Of a stretch of 8,605 nucleotides of DNA, positions 1 through 6,105 are shown piece after piece. The DNA is from an uncultured Clostridia bacterium. Lineage in GTDB: Bacteria > Bacillota > Clostridia > Lachnospirales > Lachnospiraceae. Every line of letters starts with the position of its first letter. The first letter of the stretch is position 1. The stretch covers positions 1 through 8,605 of the forward strand of contig CAMWWW010000086.1 in the NCBI GenBank assembly GCA_947178015.1, given 5' to 3'. Under the pieces are notes generated by a model. The model saw nothing but the letters and a program-made list of their open reading frames with translations. It had not been told where the DNA came from and did no database searches. A program made the translations under genes and the position numbers.

Positions 1-1
1 G

Positions 2-850
2 GCTATGCCAGAGCTATTTCAATTTGATGCAGAGTTTTTGCCGACTGCTGTGGCGGGATGCCCGCCGGATGCGTTCTCAGCGACGGGACAGCTCTGGGGA
101 AATCCTTTGTATAGATGGGAGTATCATAAACAGACAGGGTATCAATGGTGGATAAAAAGGCTTAGGCACAGTTTTCGGCTGTATGATGTAGTGAGGATTG
201 ATCATTTCCGAGGTTTTGATGAATATTATAGTATTCCATATCAGGATGAGACGGCGGAGAATGGACATTGGGAAAAGGGACCGGGGATGGAGCTGTTTCT
301 TGCGGTAAAGCAGGAACTTGGCGATCAGAAGATCATTGCCGAGGATCTAGGTCTTCAGACCCCTTCGGTCAGACAGCTTTTAAAGGATAGTGGTTATCCG
401 GGCATGAAGGTGCTGGAATTTGCTTTTAATCCTGAGGAGGAGACAGGATATCTTCCACACTGTTATGATAAAAACTGTGTTGTCTACACCGGAACACATG
501 ATAATGAGACGCTGGTGCAATGGTATCAAAATCTTGATGAGAAGAGCCGTGCGTTTGCTGCCGAATATCTGGATCAGGAAAAGACACCGGAGAAGGACCG
601 CTATAAGGATTTCATCCGATTGGCGATGATGAGCTGTGCCGACACCTGCATTATCCCTCTTCAAGATTACTTGGGGCTTGAGAAGGAGGCTAGAGTGAAT
701 AAGCCTTCTACCTTGGGAGGAAACTGGGTGTGGCGTCTTGAGAAAGAGCTCTTGACGGAGCAGAAGTGCAAAGAGATCTATACGCTCACAAGAATAAGCC
801 AAAGGCTTTCCGAGCAGAGTAAAATGGGTATAAATAAAAGTGAGGAGTAA
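2..850 (+). CDS. malQ: 4-alpha-glucanotransferase (amylomaltase, GH77), 3' part
   Basis: C-terminal part of a cytoplasmic GH77 enzyme that moves maltosyl and longer alpha-1,4 glucan segments between maltodextrins. The frame is open to the window edge; the ATG at position 5 lies inside the gene, and roughly 215-220 N-terminal residues should be missing compared with the usual ~500 aa. Counting from that ATG, all three catalytic acids are visible: D66 in RIDHFRGF (nucleophile), E113 in IIAEDLG (acid/base) and D166 in TGTHDNET (transition-state stabiliser). GCPPDAFSATGQLWGNPLYRW and PGMKVLEFAF are also typical of the family. The stop lies 1 nt before the debranching enzyme start, so the two are very likely translationally coupled. 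The cluster points to glycogen/maltodextrin turnover. Family assignment is firm; the symbol follows the E. coli naming. Confidence 0.95.
   Translation, partial: AMPELFQFDAEFLPTAVAGCPPDAFSATGQLWGNPLYRWEYHKQTGYQWWIKRLRHSFRLYDVVRIDHFRGFDEYYSIPYQDETAENGHWEKGPGMELFLAVKQELGDQKIIAEDLGLQTPSVRQLLKDSGYPGMKVLEFAFNPEEETGYLPHCYDKNCVVYTGTHDNETLVQWYQNLDEKSRAFAAEYLDQEKTPEKDRYKDFIRLAMMSCADTCIIPLQDYLGLEKEARVNKPSTLGGNWVWRLEKELLTEQKCKEIYTLTRISQRLSEQSKMGINKSEE
842..847 (+). promoter_or_regulatory. RBS of debranching enzyme, inside malQ 3' end
   Basis: GAGGAG ends 4 nt before the ATG at 852 and consists of the last sense codons of malQ. It supports 852 as the start over the in-frame GTG at 840, which has no such sequence at proper spacing, and it suggests translational coupling with malQ. 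Confidence 0.6.
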
Positions 851-851
851 C

Positions 852-2813
852 ATGAAATTCAGATATGGGAAACAGGATTGGAAAACATTAGAGCGGGGTG
901 AGGAGAGCTGTTATCTTATGACAAATGGGCTGGGCGGGTTTTCTTCCCTCACCCTGACAGGTTCTTGCAGCCGAATGGATCATGCTGTGCTGATGGCATG
1001 TATGCACTCGCCCAATCATCGCTACAATATGATACACAGATTGGAGGAGATTCTTTGCATAGGAGAAGAGAGAATACATATCTCAAGTCAGAATAAGAAG
1101 GATGCGGAGAAAAAAGAGGAGGGCTATCGCTATCAGACAGATTTCGTATATGAGGATGTTCCTCAGTGGACATATCTGGTAAAGGGTGTGGAGATTACAA
1201 GGACGATGGTTCTTGGACAGGGAGAGAATACGATTGGGATATCCTATCAGATAACGAATCGTTCTGGCAGAGAAGTCAGACTAGAGGTTCTTCCACATCT
1301 TATGTTTGCAGCAAAGGGTGTTCTTCCGCCAAGCGATCAGCCGTTTCTTATAGATGGAAATAAAATCAGCTCCAATGGGCAAAAGCTGTATATTAAAACG
1401 GATGGCGATCTTTGTGAGCTTGCGCTTCAAGTTTGTGAGGGAATTTATTACCGTGCAGATGCCTGTGATGGAAGAACAGAGCTTGGGCGTACCATGGTAA
1501 ATCACCAGATCACAAAGGATGTGAAAGAGGGAGAATGTGCAGCATTTTCCATTGTGTATGGGACTGTGCCGAAACTGCCAAAGATGGAGGAATTGCTGAT
1601 TGGCATCAGGGAATATCACAAGACACTTAGGAGTCAGTCTGGCTTTGAAAAGGAGCCGGCGGCCACGCTTGCCGTAAGTGCGAATCAGTTTATTTCTTAT
1701 CGCTCCTCCACTGCGGGACAGACGATTCTTGCGGGATTTCCATTCTTTGAGGACTGGGGAAGAGACACGATGATAGCGATTCATGGCTGCTGTCTGGCGA
1801 CACGACAATATAAAACAGCGGAGAGTATTTTAAAGACGTTTATGTCCTACTGCAAAAAAGGGCTTATGCCCAATCTTTTTCCAGAGGGGAAAGAGGAGCC
1901 GGGGTATAATACGGTGGATGCTTCTTTATTGTTTATACTTGCCGTATATGAATATTATAAGAAGACGAAGGATACGGTGTTTATAAAAAGTGCCTATCAT
2001 ACGATGGCAGAGATTATAGATTGGTATAAAGAGGGCACGGATTATAACATTCATATGGATGAGGATGGCTTGCTTATAGCGGGGAAAGAGCTGGATCAGG
2101 TGACGTGGATGGATGTGAGAGTGGGAGAGATTCTGCCGACGCCGCGCCATGGAAAACCTGTGGAGATCAATGCTTACTGGTATAATGCTCTGTGCATTAT
2201 GGAGGAGCTGAAACGGTTTTTCCCAGAGACGGAGAGGGATTATGGTAAGCTTGCAGAACAAGTAAAGCATAGTTTTGAAAAGTTTTGGAATGAGAAAGAG
2301 GGCTGCTTAAAGGATGTTTTATCTGGGACGAAGGCGGATAATCAGATTCGCTGCAATCAGATATGGGCGGTGTCCCTTCCATTCTCGGTACTTTCGCCAG
2401 AAAAAGAAAGGCTTGTCACAGAGGTGGTATTTCGGGAGCTGTACACTCCTTTGGGACTGAGAACATTAGCGATGTCCGATGAGGAGTTTCATCCTTATTA
2501 TGGCGGCGCACAATTGGATCGAGATCTCGCGTATCATCAAGGGACTGTGTGGGTATTTCCGATGGGAGCTTATTATCTGGCCTATCTTAAGGTGAATGGT
2601 TATTCTGAGGAGGCAAGGTCTTATGTGGAAAAGCAGCTTGGCAGTTTGGAATCTGCGCTGAGGGAAGGCTGCATCGGACAGCTTCCAGAAATCTATGATG
2701 GAGAGAATCCAGTAAGCTCTAAGGGCTGCTTTGCACAAGCTTGGAGTGTGGGGGAGATCCTCAGGGTCTATGATGCGCTTAGAGAATACTCAGAAAAGAA
2801 AATAGAGCAGTGA
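852..2813 (+). CDS. Glycogen debranching enzyme (amylo-alpha-1,6-glucosidase, GH133-type)
   Basis: 653-residue cytoplasmic enzyme predicted to hydrolyse alpha-1,6-linked glucose stubs of glycogen or branched maltodextrin. The N-terminal beta-rich domain (GDE_N type, about 1-270) begins with the TNGLGGFSS motif. The C-terminal (alpha/alpha)6-barrel (GDE_C type) follows, with GFPFFEDWGRDT at 295-306, GLMPNLFPEG near 340, TWMD at 418-421, GGAQLDRDLAYHQGTVW near 550 and QLPEIYDG at 610-617. From family knowledge, D421 and E613 are the likely catalytic acid and base; this is inference from motif position. Length is normal for bacterial members. It starts 1 nt after malQ. Bacterial GH133 enzymes lack the transferase half of the eukaryotic debrancher, so the adjacent MalQ could supply it. 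No signal peptide is seen. The frame is intact. Confidence 0.93.
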   Translation: MKFRYGKQDWKTLERGEESCYLMTNGLGGFSSLTLTGSCSRMDHAVLMACMHSPNHRYNMIHRLEEILCIGEERIHISSQNKKDAEKKEEGYRYQTDFVYEDVPQWTYLVKGVEITRTMVLGQGENTIGISYQITNRSGREVRLEVLPHLMFAAKGVLPPSDQPFLIDGNKISSNGQKLYIKTDGDLCELALQVCEGIYYRADACDGRTELGRTMVNHQITKDVKEGECAAFSIVYGTVPKLPKMEELLIGIREYHKTLRSQSGFEKEPAATLAVSANQFISYRSSTAGQTILAGFPFFEDWGRDTMIAIHGCCLATRQYKTAESILKTFMSYCKKGLMPNLFPEGKEEPGYNTVDASLLFILAVYEYYKKTKDTVFIKSAYHTMAEIIDWYKEGTDYNIHMDEDGLLIAGKELDQVTWMDVRVGEILPTPRHGKPVEINAYWYNALCIMEELKRFFPETERDYGKLAEQVKHSFEKFWNEKEGCLKDVLSGTKADNQIRCNQIWAVSLPFSVLSPEKERLVTEVVFRELYTPLGLRTLAMSDEEFHPYYGGAQLDRDLAYHQGTVWVFPMGAYYLAYLKVNGYSEEARSYVEKQLGSLESALREGCIGQLPEIYDGENPVSSKGCFAQAWSVGEILRVYDALREYSEKKIEQ

Positions 2814-2843
2814 AAAGAGCAGGCAGGAGAATGGACGCGCTCT

Positions 2844-2850
2844 GGAGAGG
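2844..2850 (+). promoter_or_regulatory. RBS deciding the HAD hydrolase start
   Basis: GGAGAGG lies directly against the ATG at 2851 but 6 nt before the in-frame ATG at 2857. Normal Shine-Dalgarno spacing therefore favours 2857, giving a protein that begins MYQNYIFDFYGT. Confidence 0.6.
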
Positions 2851-2856
2851 ATGGCT

Positions 2857-3570
2857 ATGTACCAGAATTATATTTTTGATTTTTATGGAACACTTGCAGA
2901 TATACGCACCGATGAGGAGGCGCCGGAGCTGTGGGAGAGGGTAAGCGAGCTCTATAGAGAACAGGGTGCCGTCTATAAACCGATGGAGCTAAAGGAGGAA
3001 TTTCGAAGACTAGAGAGGGAGGAGACAAAACGGTGTGGAGGCGGATATGCGGAGCCGGATTTGATAAAGGTGTTTACAAATTTATTTGTCAATAAAGGAA
3101 TTTTATGCAGTGCTTCTATGGCTTGGCAGACAGCCGTTTCTTTTCGCTCGTTCTCACGTAAGTATATTCGCTGCTATGACGGTGTGGTGGAGTTTCTCTC
3201 AGAATTGAAAGAGCGCGGCAAAGGGGTATATCTTCTGTCTAATGCACAAGCGTCGTTTACAAGACCAGAGATAGAGATGCTTTGCCTTACCAAATACTTT
3301 GACGGCATCTTTCTTTCTTCGGAGCATGGGCAAAAAAAGCCCTCTCCTGTCTTTTTTCGTAAATTGCTGGAAGAATATCAGCTAAAACCATCCGAATGTG
3401 TTATGATAGGAAATGATGAGGAAACGGATATAGCAGGAGCTCAGCGCTCTGGGCTTTCTGCTCTTTATATCCACACGGCGATCTCCCCAGAGAAAACGGG
3501 TAGAGTAAAGGCGGACTATTGTGTGATGGATGGGGATTTTCGAAAGATCCGGACATGGATTCTAGTTTAG
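2857..3570 (+). CDS. HAD-superfamily hydrolase (subfamily IA-like)
   Basis: 237-residue cytoplasmic protein with the four HAD motifs. Motif I is FDFYGTL with nucleophile D8 and T12; motif II is LLSNA with S128; motif III is KKP with K161; motif IV is GNDEETDIAGA with D187 and D191. A helical cap is expected between motifs I and II (about 15-95), as in subfamily IA. The second aspartate of motif I, the usual acid/base of HAD phosphatases, is Tyr10; DxYGT occurs in L-2-haloacid dehalogenases and in many uncharacterised clostridial HADs. The substrate is unknown. A sugar-phosphate phosphatase linked to glucan breakdown would fit the neighbours, but the Tyr at D+2 argues for caution. It lies 43 nt after the debranching enzyme and 14 nt before the alpha-glucosidase, so it is probably co-transcribed. 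Confidence 0.85.
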   Translation: MYQNYIFDFYGTLADIRTDEEAPELWERVSELYREQGAVYKPMELKEEFRRLEREETKRCGGGYAEPDLIKVFTNLFVNKGILCSASMAWQTAVSFRSFSRKYIRCYDGVVEFLSELKERGKGVYLLSNAQASFTRPEIEMLCLTKYFDGIFLSSEHGQKKPSPVFFRKLLEEYQLKPSECVMIGNDEETDIAGAQRSGLSALYIHTAISPEKTGRVKADYCVMDGDFRKIRTWILV

Positions 3571-3571
3571 A

Positions 3572-3577
3572 AGGGAG
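3572..3577 (+). promoter_or_regulatory. RBS of GH31 alpha-glucosidase
   Basis: AGGGAG lies 7 nt upstream of the ATG at 3585 and just after the HAD stop. It favours this start over the in-frame ATG at 3519, which would overlap the HAD gene by about 50 nt and add 22 residues (MCDGWGFSKD...) that look like out-of-frame HAD sequence. Confidence 0.7.
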
Positions 3578-3584
3578 AAGTGAC

Positions 3585-5876
3585 ATGAGACAGGAAACGC
3601 TTACTGGCTACAAGGTGGATGGACAGAGGATAGAGCTTGATTTTGAAGGGAAAAAAGCATGGATTGAGGCAGTGACGCCACAGATTATCAGAGTGTGCGA
3701 GGACAATACGGTGCGCTCTAAGGCGATAGAGGGAGATAAGGCGGTGTCATTTACACCTTCTGTGTACAGGCAGGAGGACGGGCTGTGGCTGGATACCGGG
3801 GAGGTGCTGGTCAGAGTGGATCATGGATGTTATATCGATTTCTTTGATAAGCAGAAAAATCTGGTCTGCGAAGATTATCGAGGGGAGCGAAAGCCTTTGC
3901 CAAGAGGCGGCAAGGAAGCAGAGGAGCTTTTGCTCAGCGAGGGCCATGCAGTACTGGCAGAGTCAAAACAGAAATTTGAGATAAAAAAGAAAATGCAGGG
4001 AACGGAGAATTTCTACGGTCTGGGGGACAAGACAGGCTTTCTTGATAAGCGGCATTATGAATATGAGATGTGGAATACCGATAATCCAGAACCACATGTA
4101 GATTGCTTTAAGGCACTGTACAAGACCATTCCATTTTTTATCACGCTTACAGATACACAGGTTTATGGACTATTCCTTGACAATACCTATAAAAGTACCT
4201 TTAATATGGGACAGGAATCAGAAGAATATTATTGGATCGGGGCAGAGGGAGGCAGACTGGACTATTATTATATCGCAGGCTCCTCTATTGCAAGCGTGCT
4301 GCAAAACTATACCTATCTGACAGGAACCTGTCCGCTGCCGCAGAAATGGACGCTAGGATATCATCAGTCCCGCTGGGGTTATGTGACGCAGGAGGATATG
4401 GAGGAGCTGGCAGCAGGCTTTCGAGAGAATGACATTCCCTGCGACGCGATTCATTTTGACATTGATTATATGCAGGATTATAAGGTATTTACTTGGAATC
4501 AGAAGCGCTACCACGGTGCTCCTAAGCAGTTTCTGTCTGAGCTTTCCAAGCAAGGATTTAAAACAGTGGTCATCAACGATCCCGGCGTAAAGAAGGAAGA
4601 AGGATATGAGGTATACGAAGAAGGGATAAAGAATGGCTATTTTGCCAAGACACCAGAGGGAGAAGTCTATATCAATAAAGTATGGCCCGGTGACGCAGTA
4701 TTTCCCGACTTTGGGAACCCATCTGTCAGAACATGGTGGGGTGAAAAACAGCGCTTTTTGCTGGAAATGGGTGTGCGGGGAATCTGGAATGATATGAATG
4801 AACCGGCAAGTTTTCAGGGCCCCCTTCCGGACAATGTAGTATTCACAGATGAAGACAGAAAAAGTGATCACCGCGAGATGCATAATGTCTATGGTCATCT
4901 GATGGCAAAAGCTGCCTATGAGGGGCTTAAGAAGGCGGATGGGCGAAGACCATTTGTCATAACAAGAGCGTGTTATGCTGGAAGCCAGAAATACAGTACC
5001 GTGTGGACAGGAGACAACACAAGCCTTTGGTCACATCTTCAGATGGTGATCCCTCAACTATGTAATCTAGGGTTATCTGGTATGCCATATGCTGGAACTG
5101 ATATCGGCGGTTTTGGGGCGGATACCACACCGGAGCTTCTGGCAAGATGGATTCAGGTGGGATGCTTTTCACCGCTCTTTCGCAATCATTCCGCCATGGG
5201 CACCAGAAGGCAGGAACCATGGCAATTTGGGAAGGCGATTATGGATATTTACCGAGACTATGTAAAACTTCGCTATCGCCTGATCCCCTATTTCTATGAT
5301 CTGTTTTATGAGGAGGAAAAAACAGGAGCGCCGATTATGCGCCCTCTTGTATTCCATTATGAGAAGGACAACACGGCGCGGACATGCAATGATGAGTTTA
5401 TGCTGGGAAGCCAGATCCTTGTAGCTCCCGTGGTCAATCAGGGGATGACAAAGCGCATGGTCTATCTGCCGGAGGGCGTGTGGTACGATTACTGGACAAA
5501 GGAAAAGAAAACAGGTCCCGTATGGTTTGTAAGAGAGGCACCACTTGAGATATGTCCTATTTACGTAAAAGCGGGAAGTGTGATTCCTGTTATGGAAGAA
5601 CAGGCATATGTAGGAGAAAAAGCACAAAAAGAATGTCTGCTTGAAGTATATCCCGGAAAAGGAAGCTGGAAGCACTATATAGATAATGGAGAAGACTTTG
5701 CATACCAAGAGGGATATTACCATTTGTATTCTTTTGTGATTGAGGAAGATGGAAATGTAAATGGAACCATAGAACATGCAGGATATGAAAAACCATACCA
5801 GAAAATACGGATGAGAAATGTTATAGAAGACAAGGAAATATGGAGAGAAATACCCATTGTGGAATTGAAACATTAA
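3585..5876 (+). CDS. Alpha-glucosidase, glycoside hydrolase family 31
   Basis: 763-residue retaining alpha-glucosidase, expected to release glucose from the non-reducing ends of maltodextrins or isomalto-oligosaccharides. An N-terminal beta-sandwich (galactose-mutarotase-like, about 1-235) precedes the TIM barrel (about 240-600). Active-site residues visible are D294 in FDIDYM (substrate binding), nucleophile D403 in IWNDMNEP, acid/base D477 in WTGDN, the AGTDIGGF motif, and R533/H535 in FRNHS. RPLVFHY and FMLGSQILVAPVV lead into the C-terminal beta domains. No signal peptide or anchor is seen, so it should act in the cytoplasm on imported or glycogen-derived oligosaccharides. It is the last gene of the operon and faces blaR1 convergently. 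GH31 also includes alpha-xylosidases; the motifs fit alpha-glucosidase better, but specificity cannot be settled by reading. Confidence 0.94.
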   Translation: MRQETLTGYKVDGQRIELDFEGKKAWIEAVTPQIIRVCEDNTVRSKAIEGDKAVSFTPSVYRQEDGLWLDTGEVLVRVDHGCYIDFFDKQKNLVCEDYRGERKPLPRGGKEAEELLLSEGHAVLAESKQKFEIKKKMQGTENFYGLGDKTGFLDKRHYEYEMWNTDNPEPHVDCFKALYKTIPFFITLTDTQVYGLFLDNTYKSTFNMGQESEEYYWIGAEGGRLDYYYIAGSSIASVLQNYTYLTGTCPLPQKWTLGYHQSRWGYVTQEDMEELAAGFRENDIPCDAIHFDIDYMQDYKVFTWNQKRYHGAPKQFLSELSKQGFKTVVINDPGVKKEEGYEVYEEGIKNGYFAKTPEGEVYINKVWPGDAVFPDFGNPSVRTWWGEKQRFLLEMGVRGIWNDMNEPASFQGPLPDNVVFTDEDRKSDHREMHNVYGHLMAKAAYEGLKKADGRRPFVITRACYAGSQKYSTVWTGDNTSLWSHLQMVIPQLCNLGLSGMPYAGTDIGGFGADTTPELLARWIQVGCFSPLFRNHSAMGTRRQEPWQFGKAIMDIYRDYVKLRYRLIPYFYDLFYEEEKTGAPIMRPLVFHYEKDNTARTCNDEFMLGSQILVAPVVNQGMTKRMVYLPEGVWYDYWTKEKKTGPVWFVREAPLEICPIYVKAGSVIPVMEEQAYVGEKAQKECLLEVYPGKGSWKHYIDNGEDFAYQEGYYHLYSFVIEEDGNVNGTIEHAGYEKPYQKIRMRNVIEDKEIWREIPIVELKH

Positions 5877-5920
5877 TATCAGCAGCATAGTCAGCCCTGC
5901 TATTTTCTCTGTCGCCCCGC

Positions 5921-5964
5921 CGCTCTCGCTTAGTGAAAAACATAGCGGACGCTAAGCGAGAGCG
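5921..5964. other. Strong stem-loop inside repeat copy A
   Basis: CGCTCTCGCTTAG (5921-5933) and CTAAGCGAGAGCG (5952-5964) form a perfect 13-bp stem with an 18-nt spacer, and an outer CCCC/GGGG can extend it. It sits between two convergent operons and could block transcription from both sides. No T-run follows either arm, so it is not a canonical intrinsic terminator. Confidence 0.75.
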
Positions 5965-5996
5965 AAGTGACGGGGGACCATAGGCGATTCTCTGCA

Positions 5997-6019
5997 CGGA
6001 TCTTTCTCGAAAATGATTA
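5997..6019 (-). repeat. Inverted terminal sequence next to blaR1
   Basis: Read on the minus strand it contains TAATCATTTTCGAGAAAG followed by ATCCG. It matches 8497-8519 on the plus strand at 22 of 23 positions. The pair forms an inverted repeat around the blaI-blaR1 locus, and each member is attached to one copy of the palindromic repeat. Confidence 0.75.
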
Positions 6020-6105
6020 CATAAATCGATACCTTCAAAAATGATAGGGATTCTTTCTGGTATTCGTTCTGTTTGATCTGGCCATTTATCTTTGGAGTTA
6101 TCTAT
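6020..6105. other. Intergenic spacer after blaR1 stop
   Basis: No gene or terminator recognised. On the minus strand it stays open in the blaR1 frame after the TAG, giving protein-like residues (IDNSKDKWPDQTERIPERIP and a few more), possibly a decayed former C-terminus. Confidence 0.3.

Larger units (their letters stand above)
5885..6019. repeat. Palindromic intergenic repeat, copy A
   Basis: Begins 8 nt after the alpha-glucosidase stop. Its first 72 nt (5885-5956) match 8519-8587 in the same orientation: by eye 62 of 69 aligned bases agree, with one 3-nt gap. Its last 23 nt (5997-6019) are the inverse of the sequence just before copy B. Core and terminal sequence together resemble a small non-coding mobile repeat (MITE-like or REP-like). 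Copy A has no recognisable left terminal sequence, so it may be truncated at the alpha-glucosidase end. No coding potential is assigned. Confidence 0.75.

Noticed and set aside
840..851. GTG start at 840 for the debranching enzyme
   Set aside because: It would overlap malQ and lacks a properly spaced RBS; GAGGAG at 842-847 supports ATG 852.
2816..2843. Possible terminator hairpin AGAGC/GCTCT between debranching enzyme and HAD genes
   Set aside because: Only a 5-bp stem with an 18-nt loop and no T-run; the genes look co-transcribed.
3519..3584. N-terminal extension of the alpha-glucosidase from ATG 3519
   Set aside because: Lies inside the HAD gene in another frame; a good RBS precedes ATG 3585.
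5169..5888. Long minus-strand open frame (239 codons) opposite the alpha-glucosidase 3' end
   Set aside because: Fully antisense to strongly conserved GH31 sequence and without a recognisable RBS or domain; low-complexity aromatic composition typical of a shadow frame.
5885..6019. CRISPR-like or tandem array reading of the palindromic repeats
   Set aside because: Only two copies 2.6 kb apart, no spacers of regular length and no cas genes.
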